This document shows positions 7,509-16,500 of a DNA stretch of 30,161 nucleotides, in pieces (the first letter of the stretch is position 1; each line of letters begins with the position of its first letter). Source of the stretch: a virus. Both the position numbers and the translations under genes were made by a program. The notes beneath the pieces were generated by a model that searched no databases, was not told the origin of the DNA, and saw only the letters and a list, made by a program, of their open reading frames with translations. The stretch is from IMG/VR virus record IMGVR_UViG_3300035698_003139, positions 1 to 30,161 of that record. The stretch is one strand, 5' to 3'.

Positions 7509-8147
7509 ATGGAAATCAAAGAAGCCCTCTCTCAAATGGACGTCCTGGACGATGATCAGTGGACCCAAGGTGGTGATCCTCTGATTTCCCATGTCTCCAC
7601 TCTGGTTGGCCGTGACGTCACTCGCAAAGAGATCATCGATGCGGCTCCGAAGTTCAGTAAGACGAATTTCGTTCTGGACTTAGAATCCAAAGAGCCAGAA
7701 ATCATCGTTGAAGAGCGTGAGACCAGTGATGGTTCCGCTCTTGAAGCTTTCTCGGTCGCCCGCTCAATTCAGCCAAGCAAGTTCGGCGCTGTCCTGGAAG
7801 CAATGCCTGTTGAAGACCTACCAGAAGTGGAGACTATCCTTCTCAAGCAGATGGAGACTATCCTCAAGCAAGAGAGGGCTCTGGAGGAACTGAAGCGTAT
7901 CACCAAGATGAACCTCTCCACAACCCGTCTCTGGATCAAGACGCTTCTACCAGACGTGTCTAATCAACAAGCGATCCAAGACTACATCAAGTCTTCGACT
8001 GCTGAGCGTCAACGCAAGGCCGGGGCTGTCGCGGCTGTCTTGGGTCAAATGAAGGTAGAGGACATCAAGGCTCTCGATCCTCGTGCGCCGATCGACAAAG
8101 CCTTTGCCCGCAAGACGGGCCGTGGTGCTGCAAGGCCGGTGCGGTAA
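7509..8147 (+). CDS. Conserved head-locus protein, unknown function
   Basis: The 212 residues start with MEIKEALSQMDVLDDDQWTQ and contain VSTLVGRDVTRKEIIDAAP near residues 30-48. This resembles a short N-terminal motif in phage proteins next to capsid genes, where a residue pair such as DxQWT is followed by GRDVTRxEI. The rest is helical and charged, with a basic C-terminus (FARKTGRGAARPVR). It could be a head assembly factor or minor capsid protein, and I know of no proven role. GGAG at 7498-7501 is the ribosome site, and the stop overlaps the next start as TAATG. Confidence 0.65.
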   Translation: MEIKEALSQMDVLDDDQWTQGGDPLISHVSTLVGRDVTRKEIIDAAPKFSKTNFVLDLESKEPEIIVEERETSDGSALEAFSVARSIQPSKFGAVLEAMPVEDLPEVETILLKQMETILKQERALEELKRITKMNLSTTRLWIKTLLPDVSNQQAIQDYIKSSTAERQRKAGAVAAVLGQMKVEDIKALDPRAPIDKAFARKTGRGAARPVR

Positions 8148-8962
8148 TGGGCATCTCCCGACCCAACGGAGGCCCTCAGAGCGGTGCCTTGCGGGCTGCA
8201 CTATACTATGCCCGCAAGCGGCGCTTGGCGCGTCTAGCGGCTTCCTCCGTAGTCTCGGGAGATGCTTCTCTAACCAGTGTGGAGTTCTATGCTGACTTTG
8301 CTGATTGGCAATCTGCGAAGGCTTCATACGGGCAAGCAGCTATGACTATTGCGGAAGAGAATACTCCCGCCTATTCGGCAAAAGGTGTGCGCAATACTTC
8401 CGCCGCGACTGGACCTTACTTCATCAGCGCAGACGATGGCTTCGCTCCCGCCGCTGCTGACTTCACCCTGGAGATTTTTGGATTAGAGTTCGTCACGTTC
8501 CGGAACAACACCCTGATCTGGAGCCTTGGTTATCGGGACACGGGAAGTCGCTCCATGAACATGTTGTTGGCGTCTGCTGGTGATACTATCACCATCGCCT
8601 ACGGCACCACGGGATCGAACGTTTTCTCAAGATCGGCGACTAGCCTAGGACTTTCCACCGGGGTAGCCTATGATATCTGCCTCGAAAAGAGCGGAAACGT
8701 ATGGCGGTTCTACATCGATGGTGCGATGGTCTACACTTTCAATGACGGAGCCGTCACGGTTTACACCTCTACTGTCCACAAGAATATGACCCTAGGATTT
8801 GAGATCACCGACGGAGGCGCTTCTAGGTCTGCCGGAGATCAACATGTTCTGGGTATGCGTCACACAGTCGGAGTTGCTCGTTATGATAATAATTCTGGTT
8901 ACACGGTTCCCACTTTTCCGATTGTAGGTGGCGTTCCTGCTACCGAATCCACTTTCCCGTAA
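8147..8962 (+). CDS. LamG/concanavalin-like protein in the head gene cluster
   Basis: After a basic N-terminus (YYARKRRLARLAA, residues 20-32), residues 38-260 form one LamG-like (concanavalin A lectin fold) module. Strands such as FTLEIFGLEFVTF, then AYDICLEKSGNVWRFYIDGA and VYTF, match the typical 'describe by a ligand, then yIDG' pattern of this fold. The module begins GDASLTSV and ends VARYDNNSGYTVPTFP, motifs also present in both LamG modules of the protein at 22054. LamG domains bind sugars or proteins. In this position it could decorate the head surface, or be a displaced adhesion gene. Start and stop are coupled to the neighbours (TAATG upstream, AAGGAA overlapping its stop for the next gene). 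Confidence 0.75.
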   Translation: MGISRPNGGPQSGALRAALYYARKRRLARLAASSVVSGDASLTSVEFYADFADWQSAKASYGQAAMTIAEENTPAYSAKGVRNTSAATGPYFISADDGFAPAAADFTLEIFGLEFVTFRNNTLIWSLGYRDTGSRSMNMLLASAGDTITIAYGTTGSNVFSRSATSLGLSTGVAYDICLEKSGNVWRFYIDGAMVYTFNDGAVTVYTSTVHKNMTLGFEITDGGASRSAGDQHVLGMRHTVGVARYDNNSGYTVPTFPIVGGVPATESTFP

Positions 8963-8971
8963 GGAACGAAT

Positions 8972-9865
8972 ATGGCTTTCTCAGTTGAAGACGGAAGCGG
9001 CATCTACGGCGCGAATGCTCTTGCTGGTCTTGGGTTCGTCCATCAGTATTTACATGCTCGTGGTCTTTCAACAACTTGGGATGCTGCGACCTCAGACTCT
9101 CAGAAAGAATGGATCATAGAAGCCACTGACTATTTTGAAAATCGTTGGGGACTTCGCGTTCAAGGTCAGAAAGCCGTGACCGATCTTGTAGTTACTGCTC
9201 ACAACTATCTGAACCTCACTGCTCTGCCGACTGAACTCGATACATTCACAATCGGCTCTGTGACCTATCGTTTCATGGGAACTGTTACGACAGCTTATGA
9301 TGTCACGATCGGTGCTACTGTTGCAGACGCAATTCTCAATGTGGTTGCTGCTATCAATCTGTCTGGAACAAACGATGTTGAATATGCGACTGGCACTCTC
9401 ATCAATGCTGATGTCACAGCATACAGCTACAATGAAAGTTCTATCAAGCTGACTTCCAAGCTGGCTGGTGAACTCGGCAATGAGACTACAGTCTTCTCTT
9501 CTGATACTGTAAACTTTGATTATGACAATCTTTATGGTGGTCTTGATCAGGTTGAACAGAACCTATCGTTTCCTCGTCTATATCTCTACACGAACAATGG
9601 TCAAGTCATAACTGGTGTTCCTCTGAAGATCAAACAGGCAATCGCTGAACTGGCTTATCGTGCCCAAACAGGCAGGCTGATGGCCGATCCTACAGTTGAT
9701 GATACTGGTCAGAGCGTAATTAAGACTTTTGATAAGGTCGGACCTATTGAGCAGGAACGGACCTATCAAGGTGGATCTCAGAACTCCTTCTGGAAGAGTT
9801 TTCCTACCGTGGAAAGTCTGGTTAAAGAATTCTTAACTGGTGTTCAAGGTGGAGTCATCAGGTAA
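8972..9865 (+). CDS. Head-tail connector (DnaT_2-like) with inserted domain
   Basis: The two ends fit the phage family annotated as putative DnaT-like (head-tail adaptor position): MAFSVEDGSGIYGAN at the start, EATDYFENRWGLRVQGQK at about 50-67, and then LSFPRLYLY, TGVPLKIKQAIAELAYRA and VGPIEQERTYQGG at 198-267. Between residues about 68 and 195 lies an extra domain, DTFTIGSVTYRFMGTV ... DVTIGATVADAILNVVAAIN ... IKLTSKLAGELGN, resembling a beta module widespread in phage structural proteins. The joined ends would give an uninterrupted family member of about 165 residues, so this reads as a domain insertion. The likely role is the adaptor ring under the portal. The DnaT name of the family should not be read as a replication function. 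Confidence 0.75.
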   Translation: MAFSVEDGSGIYGANALAGLGFVHQYLHARGLSTTWDAATSDSQKEWIIEATDYFENRWGLRVQGQKAVTDLVVTAHNYLNLTALPTELDTFTIGSVTYRFMGTVTTAYDVTIGATVADAILNVVAAINLSGTNDVEYATGTLINADVTAYSYNESSIKLTSKLAGELGNETTVFSSDTVNFDYDNLYGGLDQVEQNLSFPRLYLYTNNGQVITGVPLKIKQAIAELAYRAQTGRLMADPTVDDTGQSVIKTFDKVGPIEQERTYQGGSQNSFWKSFPTVESLVKEFLTGVQGGVIR

Positions 9866-10257
9866 TGGCGATTGACTATAATAAACTCGCAGTCTTGGCG
9901 GAGCGTCTCGTAACAGAGGCGGGTCGGACTGTGACGTTGGTCAGAGTCAGTGAAACTCCTGCTGATGTTGCTGCTCCATGGAATGGAGTAACAGGTGTCG
10001 AAACCACGCTCGTCGTTCCAGCGGTGCAACTCCTGCCGAATTCTGTCCGTGTCTTTGGGCTTTCTGCCTTGGGTGAAGCTGGTAAGCTGGACGGACTGGT
10101 GTCTGTCTCAGAACTGGTCTACATTATTTTCGCTGGTGAGAATGATCTCAAGCAATACACTCTTGTTCGTGATGGTCAAGACTATGGTATCATGGCAACT
10201 CAGTCTCTCAAGCCAGCGAATACCACGTTGCTCGGTTTCATAGGGGTGCGGTCATGA
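9865..10257 (+). CDS. Head closure / head-tail joining candidate
   Basis: This 130-residue beta-rich protein sits between the connector and the tail terminator, the usual place of the head-closure (stopper) protein. Features are an N-terminal helix (YNKLAVLAERLVTEAG), then RTVTLVRVS, APWNGVTG and a C-terminal IFAGENDLKQYTLVRDGQDYGIMATQ stretch that suits stopper-type folds. Pro/Trp at 'PWNG' is common in these proteins. The assignment rests on gene order plus size. It overlaps by 1 base upstream and by ATGA downstream. Confidence 0.65.
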   Translation: MAIDYNKLAVLAERLVTEAGRTVTLVRVSETPADVAAPWNGVTGVETTLVVPAVQLLPNSVRVFGLSALGEAGKLDGLVSVSELVYIIFAGENDLKQYTLVRDGQDYGIMATQSLKPANTTLLGFIGVRS

Positions 10258-10670
10258 GTTTAACATATCAGGAAGCTGTAGATGATATGCTCGCTTTGCT
10301 TCTTGCAGCATGGACTCCCACTGGTCATGAGATTGACTGGGAGAATACACGAAAAGCAGACGAAGCTGATAACTCGCCGTGGGCGAGTGTCGTTGTCCGA
10401 CATGCGTCAGGACTGCAAGATAGTCTAGGTGGTATCGGTGGTAGAAGTTTCTTACGCCTCGGTGTCATCATTATCACGATCCGTATTCCATCAGGTTCTG
10501 GGTTGTCAAGCCCATATGCCTTGGGTAAAGTGGTGGCCGACGCATATGAAGGCGTTTCTTCACCAAACGGAGTGTGGTTCCGTAACGTTCGTATCAATGA
10601 GCAAGGTCGTGATGGAAGTCATTTTATCACGAGTGTGTTAGTTGATTTCGAGTATACCGAAACTAAATAG
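10254..10670 (+). CDS. Tail terminator protein
   Basis: The 138 residues resemble gpU/DUF4128-type tail terminators: an N-terminal helix YQEAVDDMLALLLAAW, then HEIDWENTR, a strand pair FLRLGVIIITIRIPSGSG, a helix ALGKVVADAYEGV and a last strand FITSVLVDFEYTETK. Tail terminators cap the tail tube and form the tail side of the head-tail joint. The position directly before the tail tube gene supports this. The start overlaps the previous stop (ATGA), and its TAG stop forms part of the strong AGGAGG of the tail tube gene. Confidence 0.8.
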   Translation: MSLTYQEAVDDMLALLLAAWTPTGHEIDWENTRKADEADNSPWASVVVRHASGLQDSLGGIGGRSFLRLGVIIITIRIPSGSGLSSPYALGKVVADAYEGVSSPNGVWFRNVRINEQGRDGSHFITSVLVDFEYTETK

Positions 10671-10679
10671 GAGGCCATC

Positions 10680-12236
10680 ATGGCACAGGTCAACAAGATT
10701 GACTCCAATATCACCGGCCTTGCCTTTGCTGAGGAAGCGGTGCTTGGGAGTCTCCCAGGGGAAAACGGTCAAGCGGGTTCTCCCGTCTGGTATCGTCTGA
10801 ACCCAAATAGCTATAGCGACTTCGGCGGCGAGATCGTCACCGTTGCTCCAAATCCGATCAATCCTTCTCGTCAGCGTCGGAAAGGTCAGACTACCGATCT
10901 TAACGCAAACGGTGGGATCAACCACAACCTCAACTTCACGAATCTGACGACCCTGATGCAAGGTGTCATGTTTGCGAACACACGAACTAAGCCGAATCAT
11001 GTTGTGACGGCTGTCGACGTGGACACTTCTAACCCAGATGAATACGAAGTCGCCGCAACTGCTGGCTTCCTCGTCAACAGCATCGTTAAGGGTCGACTGT
11101 TCACGAACAGCGCAAACAACGCTGTCAATGTCGTGACTGCTATTGTCACTGACACCAGCGTCGAGGTCGCGGATGGTTTGCTTGTAACTGAGACTCCTCC
11201 TGCTGCTGCGAACATTGTCGTCGTCGGTTACTCCGGCGCTGCTGATGATCTCAATGTGGTGACCAGCGGCGATCTGCCGACGATCACTTCTGACGCCTCC
11301 TTCGACTTCACCACCTTGGGCCTCGTTGCAGGTCAGTGGATCTATATTGGTGGTGACATCGCTGCTCATGGGTTCGCTACTGCTGCGAACAATGGTTTCA
11401 AGCGTATTCGTTCTATCACTGCGACAGCAATCACTATTGACAAGTCGACTGCTGCTATGGTGACAGAGACTCTCGCTGGTGGTCAAACTGTTCGCATCTA
11501 CTTCGGCGATGTTCTGAAGAACGAAGATTCCACTGAAATCGTTCGTCGAACCTACAATATCGAACGGACGCTCGGTGTTCCTGATGATTCTTCACCGAGC
11601 GATGTGCAGTCTGAGGTTCTGGTCGGTGCAGTGCCCAATGAGTTCACACTCAATGTTCCACAGGCAGATCTAGCCAATGTGGACATGACCTTCGTCGCCA
11701 CTGACAACGTTCAGCGTGAAGGTTCTACGGGTCCAAAGCAGACCAGCGTTCAGACATTCGCAGCGGCGTCTGAATACAACACTTCCAGCGATATCGGCCG
11801 CATTCGTTTGTCGACTGTTTCTAATACGTCAGAAGCGCCGACTGCATTGTTCGCCTACGTCACAGAAGCCAGCATCGCGATCAACAACAACGTCACGCCA
11901 AACAAGGCTGTCGGTGTTCTCGGTGCATTCGACGTGACAGCCGGAACGTTCCAAGTCTCTGGTTCTGTCACAGCTTACTTCTCCAACGTCACGGCCACAC
12001 AGGCCGTTCGTAACAACGCTGATGTCACACTCGATATTAGCTTTGTTAAGGACAACACTGGCATGGTCTTCGATCTGCCTCTTGTCTCCTTGGGTGATGG
12101 ACGCCTCAGCGTTGAGATTGATCAGCCGATCACTCTGCCTCTGACTAACGAAGCTGCTTCTGGTGAAGACGTTAGTGTTGATCTCGATCACACACTTCTC
12201 ATCACTTACTTCAACTATCTGCCGACCGCAGCGTAA
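10680..12236 (+). CDS. Tail tube (major tail) protein
   Basis: The protein polymerises around the tape measure to form the tail tube. At 518 residues it is long for the group and probably contains extra beta domains. An N-terminal core (INKIDSNITGL-like start, ALQGVMF-like region near residue 95) is followed by a long middle insertion (about residues 105-280) and a C-terminal half with repeated beta strands ending HTLLITYFNYLP. The pattern 'ADLDINHNLNF ... LMQGVMFAN' and 'FQVSGSVTAYFSN' fits the phage tube family. AGGAGG at 10669-10674 gives strong initiation and a hairpin follows the stop, both as expected for a high-copy protein. Confidence 0.85.
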   Translation: MAQVNKIDSNITGLAFAEEAVLGSLPGENGQAGSPVWYRLNPNSYSDFGGEIVTVAPNPINPSRQRRKGQTTDLNANGGINHNLNFTNLTTLMQGVMFANTRTKPNHVVTAVDVDTSNPDEYEVAATAGFLVNSIVKGRLFTNSANNAVNVVTAIVTDTSVEVADGLLVTETPPAAANIVVVGYSGAADDLNVVTSGDLPTITSDASFDFTTLGLVAGQWIYIGGDIAAHGFATAANNGFKRIRSITATAITIDKSTAAMVTETLAGGQTVRIYFGDVLKNEDSTEIVRRTYNIERTLGVPDDSSPSDVQSEVLVGAVPNEFTLNVPQADLANVDMTFVATDNVQREGSTGPKQTSVQTFAAASEYNTSSDIGRIRLSTVSNTSEAPTALFAYVTEASIAINNNVTPNKAVGVLGAFDVTAGTFQVSGSVTAYFSNVTATQAVRNNADVTLDISFVKDNTGMVFDLPLVSLGDGRLSVEIDQPITLPLTNEAASGEDVSVDLDHTLLITYFNYLPTAA

Positions 12237-12242
12237 CGAACC

Positions 12243-12265
12243 GGCCTCCTCATAATGGGGAGGCC
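12243..12265 (+). terminator. Hairpin after tail tube gene
   Basis: GGCCTCC (12243-12249) pairs with GGAGGCC (12259-12265) around a 9-base loop. No T-run follows, so it is probably a partial terminator or a transcript-stabilising structure that sets tail tube expression apart from the chaperone genes. Confidence 0.6.
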
Positions 12266-12285
12266 ACATATCAAGGATATAGAAT

Positions 12286-12717
12286 ATGACAAGCATGTAT
12301 GACGTCTTCGGGACAGACGAAAATCTCGAAACAGCCGGTGTCTATCTCGACTACGGTGATTTCCGCATCCGGGTCGCCTCCGCCGGTCAAGGAAACAAGA
12401 AATATATCCGGGTCGCTGAGCGCGCTCTCAAGCCGATCCGCCGGGCGATGCAGGCTGGTGCAGTTTCCAACGAACGTTCCATGGCAATCATGTCCGAGGT
12501 CTATGCTAAGACCATCATCACCGACTGGCAGATCAAGGTCGACGGTGAATGGAAGACTGGCATCGATGGCCCGGATGGTGATGTTCTGCCGTTCAATGAG
12601 GAAGAGGTGATCAGGGTCTTCGTGGCTTTGCCGAACCTCTTCATCGACGTGCAGGAACAGGCTCAGTCGATCTCGAACTTCCGCAAGATCGAGCAAGAGG
12701 AAGACGGAAAAAACTAA
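12286..12717 (+). CDS. Tail assembly chaperone (G-type)
   Basis: The 143-residue acidic protein lies between the tail tube and tape measure genes, the fixed position of the lambda G chaperone. Contents suit the family: YGDFRIRVASAG near residue 23, RVAERALKPIRRAM near 42, MAIMSEVYAKTIITDWQ near 66, and a C-terminal FNEEEVIRVFVALPNLF. These chaperones coat the tape measure and recruit tube subunits. It has AAGGA at 12273-12277. It ends at TAA 12715-12717 immediately after a slippery A_AAA_AAC, so a share of ribosomes should continue in the -1 frame. Confidence 0.9.
   Translation: MTSMYDVFGTDENLETAGVYLDYGDFRIRVASAGQGNKKYIRVAERALKPIRRAMQAGAVSNERSMAIMSEVYAKTIITDWQIKVDGEWKTGIDGPDGDVLPFNEEEVIRVFVALPNLFIDVQEQAQSISNFRKIEQEEDGKN
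12708..12714 (+). promoter_or_regulatory. -1 programmed frameshift site A_AAA_AAC
   Basis: In the zero frame the codons are GGA AAA AAC TAA. The heptamer A AAA AAC at 12708-12714 is a classic -1 slippery sequence, and it lies directly before the stop. After slippage the next codon is CTA at 12714, and that frame is open with no stop to 13040. Known tail chaperone genes use the same device. Confidence 0.9.
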
Positions 12718-13040
12718 CGTCCGTCCTGGAGTATCAACTCCAAAGTGGCGGTGTCGAGCAGAACATCATTGAGCAGGCTGTGAAGAACGGCCTGCCCATA
12801 CCTGATCGCATAGAAAATGCCCCTAGTCTTTGGCCGGGGCTTGAGTTATACTATATAGGCTTTCTGGACTTAAATTCTTCTAGATCAATGGGAATGAGTC
12901 CAGGTCCTATAGGTTGGATAACAATCAATCAATATTCAGAAGCTAAGGGTTTAGATGAAGAGCAAATGGAAGCGATGCAATCTCATATCGCTGCTATGGA
13001 TTCTATCTTTCTAGAACATCAGAGAAAGAAACACAAGTGA
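12714..13040 (+). CDS. Frameshift extension of tail chaperone (T domain)
   Basis: Reading from CTA 12714 in the -1 frame gives LTSVLEYQLQSGGVEQNIIE, then QAVKNGLPIPDRIENAPSLW and on to KHK, about 108 residues. A GTG at 12780 could start a shorter frame of 86 residues, but the codons before it continue the same protein sense, which shows it is the T part made only by frameshifting. The fusion with the G part would be about 251 residues and should bind the tape measure. The stop TGA overlaps the next start as GTGA. Confidence 0.85.
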   Translation, partial: LTSVLEYQLQSGGVEQNIIEQAVKNGLPIPDRIENAPSLWPGLELYYIGFLDLNSSRSMGMSPGPIGWITINQYSEAKGLDEEQMEAMQSHIAAMDSIFLEHQRKKHK

Positions 13041-13507
13041 CCGATATAGCGCAGTTCAGTCGTAACATTCGGAAGCGAGGTCGGCAAGTCGTCAACTCCT
13101 CTTCTGAAGCTGTTCGTCGTTCTGCTCGTGTCGCCCTCAAGTCAGTTGTTCTCTCAACCAAAGTTGACACCGGTCAGGCTCGCTCTAACTGGAGAGTTGG
13201 TGCCGGAGCCGCTCCGACTGCTGTCATCAAGGCTTATGTCCAATATAGAAAAGGCAGCAAAGGAAACGGCGCTGGAATTGCTGAAAGTGCGAACGCGGCT
13301 GCTACAATCGCAGCGGGAGTTGCAAAGATCAATTCAGTGAGGGGTGTTTCTGGCGTCGGTCTGAAAACCGCTATTATTCTCACCAACAATGTTTCTTGGC
13401 TTGATAGAGCCACGCCAGCTGGAATTCTGCAAATCGCTACGAGAGAAGCCCAAGGGTCTCTAAGAGGCTTTCGGATCTTCAGCCGTGCAAATAGTGGTGA
13501 TAAATAA
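13037..13507 (+). CDS. Tail completion-type protein (gp10-like candidate)
   Basis: The 156-residue basic protein starts at GTG 13037 within GTGA and ends in TAATG with the tape measure. The segment KVDTGQARSNWRVGAGAAP near residues 42-60 is typical of HK97 gp10/neck-like minor tail proteins ('DTGxxRxNW'). Such proteins more often lie before the tail tube; here the gene sits between chaperones and tape measure, so the exact role is unclear. The rest is Ala-rich and helical with a C-terminal RATPAGILQIATREAQGSL. Confidence 0.65.
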   Translation: MTDIAQFSRNIRKRGRQVVNSSSEAVRRSARVALKSVVLSTKVDTGQARSNWRVGAGAAPTAVIKAYVQYRKGSKGNGAGIAESANAAATIAAGVAKINSVRGVSGVGLKTAIILTNNVSWLDRATPAGILQIATREAQGSLRGFRIFSRANSGDK

Positions 13508-16500
13508 TGGCAACCGAAGACCTTACCATCCGAGTGATCCAACGTGGTGCCGGTGCAGTAAAGGCCAAGATTGATGCAATCGGTAGTTCTGCTGATCGCG
13601 CCACTCGAGGTCTGTTCCTCATGCAGAGAGCCCTCTTCGTTATTGGTGGTGCTGGACTGATTGCAGGTCTGGTTCGTCAACTTGATGCTCTGACAAACTT
13701 TGAGAACCGTCTCAAGCTGGTGACATCTTCTTCTCGTGAACTTGAAGGGGTTCAGCAGAGCCTGTTCGAAGTTGCTAACAGATCAAGAAGTGCCTTCTCA
13801 TCGGCAGCTGAAGTCTACACCAGAACGGCTCTGTCTGTTCGTGGTCTTGGTCTTGAACAGAAAGAAACTCTCGCCTTCACAGAGTCTCTGCTCAAAGCAA
13901 CCATTCTCTCTGGTGCCTCAGCCCGAGAAGCCAACGCTGCACTGATCCAGCTTGGTCAGGGTCTTGCATCCAACAGGTTGTCGGGTGACGAACTTCGTTC
14001 CATTCTGGAGCAGTTGCCGTTCGTTGCTGACGTCATCGCGAAGTCGCTCGGTGTTACTCGTGGTGAATTGCGTAAACTTGGCAGTGATGGTAAGATCTCA
14101 GCTGAGGTCATCTTGACTGCGTTCCGTGAAGCTGAAGATGAAATCAATGAACTCTTCGCTGATACAATCCCGACTGTCAGTCAAGCACTGTCAGTCGCAG
14201 GTAACAATATCCTGAAAGCACTTGACGCATTTGATGATTCGGCTGGCTTCTCCTCTAAGCTGGCCTCTGGTATAATCTTACTCAGTGAAAACTTCGAGGC
14301 AATCGCTAAAACTATTGCGTTCGCTGGCTCTGTGTTCTTATTCTATTTTGCTGCTGCGAAGATCGGTGCGTTTACTTCGGCTGTTCTAGCTGCAACTTCC
14401 GCAACTTCTGCGTGGTCGTTAGCGCTCTCCCTTTTGGGTTTCAAAGCCGTCGCTGCTGGAGGTGCTGTTGCTCTTCTCCAAGGTGCTCTTGTTCTATTCA
14501 AAAGACTTGCTATCATTGCTGTCTTGACTGCTCTCGTGTTCAAATTGAACGAAGTGAGAACCGCTTCTCAGAATGCCGTTGAAGCACTGAGAAATCTTCG
14601 CTTTGGACAAGAAGACTTCGCTGAAGCGATCAACACTTATAATAGCGACAAAACAATAGAGAATCTCAGAGCAATCACAGAGACTGGTGAGAAAGCTAGA
14701 GACGAAATTCTCGGTGCGTTAGAAGTTGCCGAAGCAAGTCTCAGTTCTTTTGAAATTCTACCGGAAGGATTGGAATCTGGTGCTGTTGGAAGAGCAAGAG
14801 AGCAGGTTGAAGCACTCCGTGAGAGACTGGCCACTATTGAAGGAACGCTGGTCTCTGTTCAAGGAGAACTCGAAAACACTTTCGGTGCTGGTTTCGTTCA
14901 AGATATAACTGAATTTGCAGAGGCTCTTGGTGATGTCAACGAGCAGACATTCCAGCAGATACCACTTCTCGGAGAACTCTTCGAGCAATATGGTTTCCTT
15001 GCTGGTTCTGTTCGTGACGCATTGGTCGCCCAAAATGAACTGGCTGCTGCTCAATTCCAGCAGGGTGTTAACGGACTTCTAACCAATCTTGAAGGAATTA
15101 AGATTGCTATCGTTGATACAGCAGAAGAGACTGATCAGTTCAATCAGCTTCTCGCAGATCTTGGAAGTGCAAACAGTCTTGATCAACAGTCAAGGGCTGC
15201 TCTAGAACTTGCGAACTTTATTGCTGATGCTGCTGGTGGGGCTGGTCTTCTAGAGGGAGCCGCTGCTTCTGCTTATCAACAACTTCTTAACACTGTTATC
15301 GGTGCTGCTGAACTCAATGTTCAACTCGGTGGTGCATCTATCGCAGCCGGTGAAGTCTCAGGTGCTGTCGCTGGTATCGCTGCTAGTTTCGCTGGTCCTA
15401 TCACAAACGCTAATGTCTTGTTCGGCAAACTTCAGGGTATCCTTGCTCTTCTTGGAAGAGTTGGTTCTGGTCTGGCTTCTCTCGCTGGTGCTATCTCTGG
15501 TCTTGCTGGTGCTGGTGCAGCTATCTCCAGTGCTGCTACTTCACTCGGTGAAGCTGGCGGAAATGCTGTCAGTGGAATTACTGCTGCTCTCACAGGTGGA
15601 GCATTTGACACACTGGTCAATAATGTAACGGATCTCGCAAATGCTGGAAGCATGATAGATGCTCGTGGTATCATAACTGGTATCGATGAAGGTTTCGCTG
15701 CTGATGCGGCTGCTGCTGCTGGTGGTGGTGGTGGTGGTGGTGGTGGTGGTGGTGGTGGTGGTGGTGGTGGTCCAACCTTCGCAGAAAGAATTGCAGAATT
15801 GCAGCAAGAGATCGAACTGGCAACTCAGTTTGGTCTTGTGAAAGAACAAAACAACGAAATCTTGCAACTTGAAGACTCTCTCAAGAGAAGCTTAACAGAG
15901 GCAGAGAAGGCTCTTGTTAGTGAGAATATAAAAGCATTAGAAATCGCCACTCTCTATGGTGATGTCCTCCAAGATGTTCTCGGTCCTCAGGAAGAGTTGG
16001 AACTCGGAACCATCGCCATCACTCAGGCGCTTGATGAAGGCATCCTGTCGCTCGACATGTATAACGACAGGCTGAGAGAACTGCAAGAGAACGCCGATCT
16101 TGCTGCTGGTTCATTGTCTGGTGGTTTCCGATCATCTATCTCAGGAGCCATCCTATCTGCTAGTGAATTTGGTAGTGCTCTCGGTGATACTATTGTCGGC
16201 GCGGCTGGCAATGCCGCTGACGCCATTGTCGAGTTCGCTCAGACCGGTAAGTTAAACATCAGGTCGTTCTTCTCCGATCTGTTCTCGCAGCTTCTCAAGC
16301 TGGCCTCTCAACAGCTTCTGCTCTCTCTTTTGGGTTCAGTTTTGGGTGTTCCTGTAACGGGTCTCGGTGGTGGGGGCGGCGGTATCGGTGGTCTACTTGG
16401 GTTCGCAACTGGTGGTTCTATCCTTCCAAGCGGCACTGGCACCACAGACAGTGAAACAGTGATCTTCAACAAGCGACCTGATGAAAGGGTTGATATTCTT

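Noticed and set aside
10638-11486. Long open frame of 282 codons on the minus strand
   Set aside because: It lies wholly against the tail tube gene, has no ribosome site or neighbours on that strand, and its composition is that of an antisense shadow.
15541-15867. Minus-strand frame with a poly-Thr run
   Set aside because: The run is the complement of the (GGT)17 tract; no gene features.
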